Positions 51,257-57,705 of a DNA stretch of 57,705 bases are shown here, one piece after another (within the stretch, counting starts at the first letter, position 1; every line of letters begins with the position of its first letter). The position numbers were made by a program, and so were the translations under genes. Location of the stretch: positions 1 through 57,705 of the forward strand of contig JAKLDH010000004.1 of NCBI GenBank assembly GCA_022703625.1, in the 5' to 3' direction. Source of the stretch: Cyanobacteriota bacterium (GTDB lineage: Bacteria; Cyanobacteriota; Vampirovibrionia; Gastranaerophilales; UBA9971). The notes below the pieces were generated by a model. The model was not told where the DNA came from. It saw only the letters and a program-made list of their open reading frames with translations, and searched no databases.

Positions 51257-53011
51257 TTATTGGCATAATAATTCTTCCTGATCAGCCAGACTGTAATTAA
51301 TTCCTATCGGCTTTGTCAGATCATTTATTCTGTTTTTGCCCTCTATTTTAAAAGGTTTTCCGTTAAAAGATTTTATATAATCAATTAAAGCGTCTTCTTT
51401 ATCCCAGCTTAGCGGCGTTTTTTGCGCTTTTTCGATTATTGGAAGAGCAATTTGATGTTTTTTATCGCCTTCTCTGTAATGAAAAGATTTAATCAAATAA
51501 TCATCGAAAATTACATTATATTTTTTGTTTTCGTCTAAGTTTTCAAAGCCGCCGTTTGGTTTTGGCATTTTTATATCAATTATCTTATTATTTTCTGATA
51601 AAGGATTTGCCGTATATTTAATATTTCCCTGAATCAGACCTGGTTTATGTTTTTCGCTTTTTTTAAATCCCTTTTCGAGCTTTTTATAAACGCTGGATTT
51701 TGCTCCAAATTCAAGGATTTTTTTAATATCAGCGCCGGATAATTCAGCAATAAACAATTTGCTTCTGAACGCTGAAATGTTTATTAAATTTCTGTCGTAA
51801 ATAGCGCCTTTGTGAAGAAATTCGTGTATAAAATCATGATTGTTTATAAGTAAAACCGCATTTGCATTAACCCCTTTTTTTGATGAATATGCCGTTATTG
51901 CATCCGCATAAAAGCTTGTCATAGGGTTTTCGCAGTTTCTTCTTGAAACCGCCCTGTAATCGTCTTCTAAATAGCCTAATTTTTGTTTTGGTCCCAATAT
52001 GTTTTTATCATCTTTGATTTCATTAAGTTTTTGCCGTAAATCATTGTATTTATTAAATTGAGGATTATTTAAACTGACGGAGTATGTGTTAAAGACGTGG
52101 TTTGCAGTTTTTGAGCGGTCAATAATTCCATTTTTATCAAAATTTACTTTTAAATTGCCGAAAAGATTGCCGTTTCGTCCGGCTTGAACGATTAATACCG
52201 GTTCTTCGGTTTTTGATTTTAAAAATCTGGAGCCATGAATGATATCATGCGAATGTCCGCCAATTATAACGTCAATTCCGGAGGTTTTTTCAGCTATTTC
52301 CTTTTCGCTCCAATAACCGGCATGCGATACAAGGATTATTTTATTAACTTCTTTAGGGAAATTATCAATTTCTTTCTGAAGCTCTTTTATTGTATTTTCT
52401 TTGTCTAAAGAATTAATAAGTTCTTTATCCTCTATTCCATATATCTTTTTTTCCAGCTTAATAGGAGTAAGCCCGACAAATCCGTATTTATGACCATTTC
52501 TTTCAATAACACAGGACTTTACAAGCTTTTTGTCTTCCCTGTTTTCGCTTAAATTAAACATCTTGTCTTTATATTGTTCTAAAAGCGGGCTATTTTTAGG
52601 AGCATCGAGATTTGAAACAATATATTTATAACTTACCGGTTTATTTAAATATTTTTTTGAGAGAGCGTCAATATTTTTAAGCTGGGAGGAAAATCTTGCA
52701 ACACCGCCGTCAAGCTCATGATTTCCCAGAGCGCAAAGATCAAAACCCATTAATTCCATCCATAACATGATTAATTTGTTTAATTTTTCGTTCCCGCCAA
52801 CTTTTAAATCTCCTGCGGCAAGCTTAAAGCTGTCTTTTCCGGCATGTTCTTCTGAAAATTTAGCTGAAGCTAGAAGCAGCGGTTCAAGCGGCTTTATTTT
52901 CCCATGCAAATCATTTACATAAAAAATATTTGTTTCAACAGGTTCATTGTTTTTATCAGACTTTTTTTGAAAACTTAAACATGTTGTATGGTTATATATA
53001 TTTAGCCTCAT
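51257..53011 (-). CDS. metallophosphatase / 5'-nucleotidase-like protein
   Basis: The 584-aa protein has the two-domain layout of UshA-type nucleotidases. The N-terminal metallophosphatase has VNDLHGKI, AAGDLKVGG, LGNHELDGG, LVSHAGYWS and GGHSHDIIHG. The C-terminal 5'-nucleotidase domain (about 335-560) includes NHDFIHEFLHKGAIYDRNLINI. Family members hydrolyse nucleotides or related phosphoesters and are usually exported, yet no signal peptide is seen; the N-terminus MRLNIYNHTTCLSFQKKS is polar. It may be cytoplasmic or leave by another route. Confidence 0.85.
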   Translation of the reverse strand: MRLNIYNHTTCLSFQKKSDKNNEPVETNIFYVNDLHGKIKPLEPLLLASAKFSEEHAGKDSFKLAAGDLKVGGNEKLNKLIMLWMELMGFDLCALGNHELDGGVARFSSQLKNIDALSKKYLNKPVSYKYIVSNLDAPKNSPLLEQYKDKMFNLSENREDKKLVKSCVIERNGHKYGFVGLTPIKLEKKIYGIEDKELINSLDKENTIKELQKEIDNFPKEVNKIILVSHAGYWSEKEIAEKTSGIDVIIGGHSHDIIHGSRFLKSKTEEPVLIVQAGRNGNLFGNLKVNFDKNGIIDRSKTANHVFNTYSVSLNNPQFNKYNDLRQKLNEIKDDKNILGPKQKLGYLEDDYRAVSRRNCENPMTSFYADAITAYSSKKGVNANAVLLINNHDFIHEFLHKGAIYDRNLINISAFRSKLFIAELSGADIKKILEFGAKSSVYKKLEKGFKKSEKHKPGLIQGNIKYTANPLSENNKIIDIKMPKPNGGFENLDENKKYNVIFDDYLIKSFHYREGDKKHQIALPIIEKAQKTPLSWDKEDALIDYIKSFNGKPFKIEGKNRINDLTKPIGINYSLADQEELLCQ

Positions 53012-53061
53012 AATTTATAAATTCCCAGCCAGCTCAAATGCTTTTTCAGTTTTTGACTTTA

Positions 53062-53217
53062 GGGCGCCTTTAAAAACAAAAGAATTTTATTGTTTTTATC
53101 TACCCCCCTGCCCCCCTTCAAAGGGGGGAGCGGTTTGTGGGTAGGGGCTTCGCCCCTACACCAAACTCCAACCCAATTTCATGAAAATTTCAAAAAATTG
53201 AGTTTTTAGAGGTGCCC
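53062..53217. repeat. RepA copy 4
   Basis: Ends GGGCGCCTTTAAAAAC and GTTTTTAGAGGTGCCC each differ from copy 1 by one base. At 156 bp this is the shortest full copy; it lacks the GCTGCGAAATGCGG segment of copies 1 and 2. The rest of the 53012-53301 gap holds nothing else. Confidence 0.8.
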
Positions 53218-53301
53218 TTTATATAATATTTAAAGTTGCTAAATTTTAAAATTGACCTGAAATTATACCAGATCAGTTACAATTTGACCGGCGCTGTTTT
53301 T

Positions 53302-53661
53302 TTAATAGCTAACATCTTTTATATGAGTTATTTCCGGCATGTTTCCAGTTAAAATGCCTATAACGTCTACTCTAAATCCTTTATATGCATTTAATTGCTT
53401 TTGATTTATATAAATTTCAGCTAATTTATACATTGTATTAACTTTATTAGGTCTTATTGCTTCTAAAGGATGTCCAAAAGCTATTGATGTTCTTGTTTTA
53501 ACTTCTACAAAAATAAGGATATCCTTGTCTTGAGCAATAATATCGACTTCTCCGATTCTGGAAAACCGCCAATTTTTTTCTATAATTTTCATGCCTTGCT
53601 TTTCAAGAAATTCAGCGGCAAGTTTTTCTCCCATTTTCCCTTGAGAAATATTTGTTTTCAT
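53302..53661 (-). CDS. yraN: UPF0102 / YraN family nuclease-like protein
   Basis: The 119-aa protein has GEKLAAEFLEKQGMKIIEKNWR, GEVDIIAQDKDILIFVEVKTR (the acidic residues and K of an endonuclease-like fold) and the C-terminal RVDVIGI. The family is widespread, with a restriction-endonuclease-like core and an uncertain role in DNA metabolism. It is a single gene between repeats. Confidence 0.9.
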   Translation of the reverse strand: MKTNISQGKMGEKLAAEFLEKQGMKIIEKNWRFSRIGEVDIIAQDKDILIFVEVKTRTSIAFGHPLEAIRPNKVNTMYKLAEIYINQKQLNAYKGFRVDVIGILTGNMPEITHIKDVSY

Positions 53662-53722
53662 AAAATATCTTTTTTCAAATAAAATAATAGTAATAATATA
53701 CTACAAGCTAAAGGAATTTCGT

Positions 53723-53957
53723 TATACCAATCCAAATAAATTTTCGTTAATTGCTTAAAAAGCTGATACCTACAGCCCTTGCCGCCCTGCGGGCGGCAAG
53801 GGCTGATTAAGGGCGTTAAGGGCTGATTAAGGGCGTTGAGGGCGTTTTGCCCAAGGCAAAACGCCCTCAAGAATAATCTTTAGCCCCCTCTCCCTATCAG
53901 GGAGAGAGGGTTGGGGGCGCGGGTTTTTATTAAACTCCAAAAACTTTTACAGATCAC
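53723..53957. repeat. RepC left arm joined to RepF copy 2
   Basis: ATACCAATCCAAATAAATTT with a GCCCTTGCCGCCC/GGGCGGCAAGGGC hairpin (to about 53810) is followed by a doubled GGGCTGATTAAGGGCGTT. RepF (53836-53957) is nearly identical to 48840-48962. No gene is seen in this gap. Confidence 0.65.
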
Positions 53958-53977
53958 TATATCAACTTTTTAGCAAA

Positions 53978-55441
53978 TTAATTAAAAACTTTACTAAAAT
54001 GAATATATAAAACGGAATTATCCAAAGCCGCAGATAAACACTTTGGGCGCGTTAATATCGTGTTTAACATGAATTTTAAAAATTCCAGCCGCCCTTTTTT
54101 AAAATGTTTAAAAACTATATAAACTTTAATAATTGAGGGAATAATTTTTTTGTGGACAGGAATTTTTCTTGTGGGCTCATAATATTTTAAGAAATTAGTT
54201 AATCTTTCAAAATAATATTTTGGAGAATACGCTTTTTTAATAAGCTTTTTATACCCGTCAACCAGAATTTCCTTGTCCATCTTTGAAATAAAATTGGTTG
54301 TGGAATCTAAACAAACGCCTGAAGAGTTGTTAAGCAATCTTCCTTCCGCTTCAAGTCTTTTGAAAAGTTTTGTGCCGGGAAGCGCCTGAAGTATTTCAAT
54401 CATTGCTTTAGAAACTCCCGCTTCCTGAATAAAATCAAACTGCCGTTTAAATATTGTTTCGTCATCGCTGTCAAAACCTATTATAAAACCGCCTGTAACT
54501 TCCATTCCGTAGTTATAGAATTTCCTGATAGACTTAATTAAATCTCTATTCTGGTTTTGAACTTTGTTGCATTCCTGCAAGCTTTCTGTAGAGGGGGTTT
54601 CTATACCTACAAACACCATAAAAAAACCGGCTTGCTTCATTAATTCTAATAATTCATCGTCGTCAGACGCATTTATGGAAATTTCCGTATAAAATAACGG
54701 TTTAAAATTAACTTTCTTTCTCCATTTGATTATTTCTTTCAACAATTCTTTTGTTTTAGTCTTGTTTCCAAGGAAATTATCGTCCACAAAAAAGACGCTG
54801 TGCTTCCAGTCAAGATTATGTATTGTCTGAAGCTCCTTTATTATTTGCTCCGGTGTTTTTAATCTGGGAATTCTGCCGTTGAGGTTTACAATATCACAAA
54901 AATCACAGTCAAAAGGACATCCCCTTGAGGTTTGAACCGGCATAACATAATAATCGCCGGGATTAATCAAGCTGAAGTCAGGCACAGGGGTGTTTTCAAG
55001 ATCAGGCTTAAAGTCTGAAGCGTAAATTCTTTTTAATGAGCCTTTTTTTAAGTCTTCCAAAAACATTGGAATGGTTACTTCGCCTTCGTTAAGTATAAAA
55101 TGATCAACTTCTTCAAACTGATCGTGAAGAGAGGTAAATAACGGACCTCCGGCAACAGTTTTTACTCCCAGCTCTCTGCATCTTTTAATAACGTTTATAG
55201 ACGAAGCTCTTTGCGCAATCATTGCGCTGATAAAAACAAAATCCGCCCATAATATATCCTCATCGGTTAATTCTGTTGTGTTAAGGTCGATTAATCTTTT
55301 TTCAAATTCCTCCGGTAAAAGCGCTGAAACGGTCATTAAGCCTAAAGGCGGCAACGAGGCTTTTTTGCCTAACAGGGTTATTATATGTTTCATGCTCCAA
55401 AATGTATCCGGACATTCCGGATAAACCATTAAAATTTTCAT
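53978..55441 (-). CDS. B12-binding radical SAM protein, DUF4070/HpnP-like
   Basis: The 487-aa protein has an N-terminal cobalamin-binding domain (about 1-150). The start, YPECPDTFWSMKHII...KKASLPPLGLMTVSALLP, strongly resembles that of the HpnP/DUF4070 group. The radical SAM core carries CPFDCDFC (about 175-182) and FVDDNFLGNK; a DUF4070-type C-terminus follows. HpnP methylates hopanoids at C-2. Here no squalene-hopene cyclase or other hopanoid gene is in view, so the substrate is left open. It is a single gene. Confidence 0.85.
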   Translation of the reverse strand: MKILMVYPECPDTFWSMKHIITLLGKKASLPPLGLMTVSALLPEEFEKRLIDLNTTELTDEDILWADFVFISAMIAQRASSINVIKRCRELGVKTVAGGPLFTSLHDQFEEVDHFILNEGEVTIPMFLEDLKKGSLKRIYASDFKPDLENTPVPDFSLINPGDYYVMPVQTSRGCPFDCDFCDIVNLNGRIPRLKTPEQIIKELQTIHNLDWKHSVFFVDDNFLGNKTKTKELLKEIIKWRKKVNFKPLFYTEISINASDDDELLELMKQAGFFMVFVGIETPSTESLQECNKVQNQNRDLIKSIRKFYNYGMEVTGGFIIGFDSDDETIFKRQFDFIQEAGVSKAMIEILQALPGTKLFKRLEAEGRLLNNSSGVCLDSTTNFISKMDKEILVDGYKKLIKKAYSPKYYFERLTNFLKYYEPTRKIPVHKKIIPSIIKVYIVFKHFKKGRLEFLKFMLNTILTRPKCLSAALDNSVLYIHFSKVFN

Positions 55442-55545
55442 TTTATACTCCAGCTGTTTTTATAATAAAAATGATTATTATTTCTTTTTTTGTTTAGTTT
55501 ATAAGTAAAAGTTTACATCAAAAATAAAATCAAATAATTTTCTTT

Positions 55546-55654
55546 CTATACAAATCAAAATAAGTTTTCGTTAATTGCTTAAAAAGCTAATTAAGACTTT
55601 ACAAAAACAGTCTTTTTTATTTATCGATTTCTTTTAATGAAATGATTGGTTTAA
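55546..55654. repeat. short RepC copy without GC palindromes
   Basis: CTATACAAATCAAAATAAG through ATGATTGGTTTA. It has both end motifs, but the central GC-rich hairpins are missing, which shows that those hairpins are optional cargo. Confidence 0.55.
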
Positions 55655-55655
55655 C

Positions 55656-55826
55656 TAACTCGAATTGCTAATTAGTCGAAACGCTGAAATAAATTGAAAT
55701 TTTATTTTAATTTTTTATGCGGCTCGCAGGCTTTGCCTGCGAGCCGCATGCCTTAAGAAGGCGTAGCGGCTGGCTTCGCCAGCCGCTACGCCAAATATAA
55801 AATTATTTATTTAGCAATTCGAGTTA
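55656..55826. repeat. RepB copy 2, clean 171-bp form
   Basis: TAACTCGAATTGCTAA and TTAGCAATTCGAGTTA form inverted ends. Two hairpins (GCGGCTCGCAGGC/GCCTGCGAGCCGC and GGCGTAGCGGCTGGC/GCCAGCCGCTACGCC) lie between. It is inverted relative to the copy within 12905-13198 and abuts a RepC on one side and RepD on the other. Confidence 0.75.
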
Positions 55827-55839
55827 AACAAAAAGACAA

Positions 55840-56087
55840 AAGCAAAAAGTGAGCATTTAAATACGAGGGGGTTCGGGGGCTTGCCCCTGACCGATATGTC
55901 AGTTTGTCATGTTCGTTTTTCTTTTTCTTTGGTTCGTTTCTTTTTCTTTTTGCGTCAAAAAGAAAAAGAAATGAACAAACGGTAAGTATTCTATTGCATG
56001 CTGGAAAGACCCTGAAACAAGTTCAGGGTGACACTTTTAGTAGGTTAAGCCGTTAATTAAAAAATTACATAAAAAATATTATCGGTC
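55840..56087. repeat. RepD copy 2, inverted and truncated
   Basis: It shares the GGGGGCTTGCCCC and CTTTTTGCGTCAAAAAG palindromes and the 23-bp end (56065-56087, ending ATATTATCGGTC) with 17627-17940. The opposite end is missing, probably lost where RepB sits. Confidence 0.65.
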
Positions 56088-56131
56088 TATATATATCTAA
56101 TCTGCAAAATTAACTTAACTAAACACTAAAA

Positions 56132-57169
56132 TTAGGGTTTAAGCGCAATTTTAATTGCTTCGCCGTTATTATGAAGCTGAATAGCATTTTCAATTTCAGA
56201 AATATGCATTTTATGGGTAATAAGTTTTTTGACATCAACTAAACCTTCGCTGATAAGCCTTAGAGATTCTCTAAAATGCCGTGGGGTATGATGGAAAGGA
56301 CTTATAATTTTAATTCCGTCATAATGAATTCGTCGTGTGTCAAGCGTTATAGCGCTACCTGCTTTGCATCCGCCAAACAAATTAACCGTTCCGCCTTTTC
56401 TGACAAGGTCAATAACTTTTTCCCAGAGCTCGGGTAAGCCTACTGCTTCTACTGCGACATCAAGCCCTTTGCCTTCAGGGGTTAAATCAAAAAACGCTTT
56501 TTGGGGGTCAGAAACTTCGAGAAGGTTAATAACCTCATCTGCCAGACCAAATTCTTTTGCCAATTTAAGTTTAAGAGGATTTCTTCCTGCGGCTATTACC
56601 CTTGCTCCTTTTAGTTTGGCAAGTCTTACAAACATAAGACCGATAGGACCTAAACCTACAATTCCTACTGTTTGCCCGGGTTTTATATCGGTTTTTTCTA
56701 TTCCGAGAACAACATTTGCAAGCGGTTCTGTAAAAGCCGCTTCTTCAAAACTAAGATGTTCGGGAATATGTAAAAGATTTTGTCTGGTTATTAATTCCGG
56801 AATTTTTATATAATCAGCAAAAGCTCCGTTCAAAAGATCAAGATTTTCACAAAGATTATGTTCTCCAATCTTACAGTAATAGCAATTTTGGCATGGAGCC
56901 GAATTTGCGGCAACGACTCTATCTCCGACCTTAAAGTCTTTTACGTCTTTACCTGCTTGAAAAACAATGCCGGCAAACTCATGCCCAAAACCCGAAGGAA
57001 CTGTTTTTATAAGTAAAGGATGACCTCTTTTATATGTTTTTACGTCAGTTCCGCAGGTAAGCGCCGTTTCTATTTTTATAAGAACTTCTCCTGCTTTAAT
57101 CTCAGGAATGTTTGTTTCTTCATATTTTATCAAGCCAGGCTTATAAAATAATACTGCTTTCATGTTCAT
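56132..57169 (-). CDS. zinc-dependent medium-chain alcohol/polyol dehydrogenase
   Basis: The 345-aa MDR protein has catalytic-zinc Cys in ALTCGTDVK, the GHEFAGIV His-Glu pair and a structural zinc lobe CQNCYYCKIGEHNLC. The Rossmann loop VGLGPIGLMFVRLAKLKGA (about 170-188) binds the cofactor. It is close to threonine/sorbitol dehydrogenases in shape; the substrate is not readable. GGAG 9 nt upstream supports the start. The promoter region contains a RepE copy. Confidence 0.9.
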   Translation of the reverse strand: MNMKAVLFYKPGLIKYEETNIPEIKAGEVLIKIETALTCGTDVKTYKRGHPLLIKTVPSGFGHEFAGIVFQAGKDVKDFKVGDRVVAANSAPCQNCYYCKIGEHNLCENLDLLNGAFADYIKIPELITRQNLLHIPEHLSFEEAAFTEPLANVVLGIEKTDIKPGQTVGIVGLGPIGLMFVRLAKLKGARVIAAGRNPLKLKLAKEFGLADEVINLLEVSDPQKAFFDLTPEGKGLDVAVEAVGLPELWEKVIDLVRKGGTVNLFGGCKAGSAITLDTRRIHYDGIKIISPFHHTPRHFRESLRLISEGLVDVKKLITHKMHISEIENAIQLHNNGEAIKIALKP

Positions 57170-57226
57170 CGGGAAATTCTCCGAAAATTATGATTTTAAG
57201 CTGTTAATCTCTTCTGTTATTTAATA

Positions 57227-57321
57227 TATTATAATATAAATCATTAATATGTTTATATTTAACGAGTTTTCCACATTAGCCCGAAAGAAATTCAGGTTAA
57301 TTAGTTTTGTCGTTTAGTATA
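57227..57321. repeat. RepE copy 2, uninterrupted
   Basis: TATTATAATATAAATCATTA through TTTGTCGTTTAGTATA. It is the intact form against which the split copy at 40029-40293 can be read, and ends with the same 13 bp as the IS630 right terminus. It lies upstream of the dehydrogenase gene. Confidence 0.6.
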
Positions 57322-57407
57322 TAACAGTTTTAAATTAAACTTAAGATTAATATATATAAAAAACAGCTAAAAAAAATTTTTTCTTTAAAGCGTCTGTAAA
57401 AATATGC

Positions 57408-57441
57408 GCAAAAAAAGAAAGAACCTGCAAAAAGCAGGTTC
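57408..57441 (-). terminator. rho-independent terminator of the flagellin gene
   Basis: GAACCTGC/GCAGGTTC (57421-57441) forms an 8-bp stem with an AAAAA loop. On the minus strand a T-rich tail follows directly. It lies 33 bp beyond the flagellin stop. Confidence 0.85.
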
Positions 57442-57474
57442 TCCTTTGTTTGAGAAAATATAAATCTTATTTTT

Positions 57475-57705
57475 TTATATAAGACTTAATGCAATTCCCG
57501 GCGATTGATTCGCCTGCGCAAGCAATGTCGCCGATGCCTGCTGTAATATTTGATTTCGAGTTAATTTTGCGGCTTCGTTCGCAACATCAACGTCCCTGAT
57601 TCTGGATTCAGACGCTGACATGTTTTCATACTGAATATTTAAACTCTGAATAGCGGATTCTAATCTGTTTTGAATAGAACCTATTGTTGATCTTCTTGAA
57701 GATAC
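57475..57705 (-). CDS. fliC: flagellin, C-terminal part (cut by window edge)
   Basis: The 76 visible residues are the flagellin D0/D1 C-terminus: VSSRRSTIGSIQNRLESAI, then ASESRIRDVDVANEAAKLTR and QASATLLAQANQSPGIALSLI at the end. Coiled-coil heptads and the terminal LAQANQ-P motif are diagnostic. The rest lies outside the window. A terminator follows, so it ends its transcript. Implies a flagellated cell. Confidence 0.95.
   Translation of the reverse strand, partial: VSSRRSTIGSIQNRLESAIQSLNIQYENMSASESRIRDVDVANEAAKLTRNQILQQASATLLAQANQSPGIALSLI

Noticed and set aside
53658-53870. 70-codon minus-strand frame ahead of yraN
   Set aside because: Runs through RepC and its GC hairpin; composition is that of the repeat.
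56337-56813. 158-codon plus-strand frame
   Set aside because: Antisense to the alcohol dehydrogenase; the dehydrogenase has all zinc and cofactor motifs.

Overview
The window looks like a chromosomal segment of a low-GC, double-membraned, flagellated, non-photosynthetic bacterium. The outer membrane is implied by a secretin and a PilP-like partner. Flagella are implied by the C-terminus of a flagellin at the right edge. The mix of genes (YlqD, CBS-DUF1385, NarL-type regulator, type IV pilus set, type I-B CRISPR) would fit a lineage near the Melainabacteria/Vampirovibrionia, but that placement is a guess. No rRNA or tRNA gene was recognised.

Layout. 0.6-6.3 kb: pilus/secretion genes (pilP-like, pilQ, pilB, pilC). 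6.4-10.4 kb: two unknown genes, miaA and an acyl-CoA ligase. 11.1-12.8 kb: a trehalose-synthase-like GH13 enzyme. 12.8-14.3 kb: nested repeats and a tiny membrane-protein gene with its own promoter and terminator. 14.3-18.7 kb: rseP, CBS-DUF1385, comFC and ylqD. 18.9-21.9 kb: a polar amino-acid ABC importer. 22.5-26.1 kb: murD-ftsW-murG. 26.7 kb: a NarL-type response regulator. 27.6-39.1 kb: an IS630 copy, a 13-repeat CRISPR array and a complete type I-B cas set (8b-7-5-3-6, then 1-2-4), all read leftwards. 39.3-39.9 kb: a broken WYL-type regulator and a small Cys-rich protein. 40.3-46.0 kb: GH38 alpha-mannosidase and a convergent SWIM-SNF2 ATPase. 46.2-48.7 kb: bioB-ruvA-tyrA. 49.0-57.2 kb: radical SAM/SPASM plus glycosyltransferase, a 5'-nucleotidase-like enzyme, yraN, a B12 radical SAM enzyme and a zinc alcohol dehydrogenase. 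57.5 kb to the end: flagellin.

The most interesting spot is between cas6 and cas1 (31.74-32.36 kb). It holds two degenerate CRISPR-repeat-like sequences, one with an intact ATTGAAAC handle. The handle is followed by an 18-nt pseudo-spacer that matches (17/18) DNA beside a candidate promoter within the same gap. Downstream lie a 51-aa DUF1508/YegP-like gene with a perfect Shine-Dalgarno, a bidirectional terminator and a nested hairpin ahead of cas1. This resembles the crRNA-like regulatory or addiction RNAs (CreR/CreA) of type I systems. A simpler reading is a 102-bp inverted-repeat element.

The gene-free stretches are packed with small dispersed palindromic repeats, named here RepA-RepF. Several have clear terminal inverted repeats and sit inside one another, so their order of insertion can be read. 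Coding genes between them look intact; the only probable gene wreckage is the WYL regulator and the two-frame IS630 transposase.
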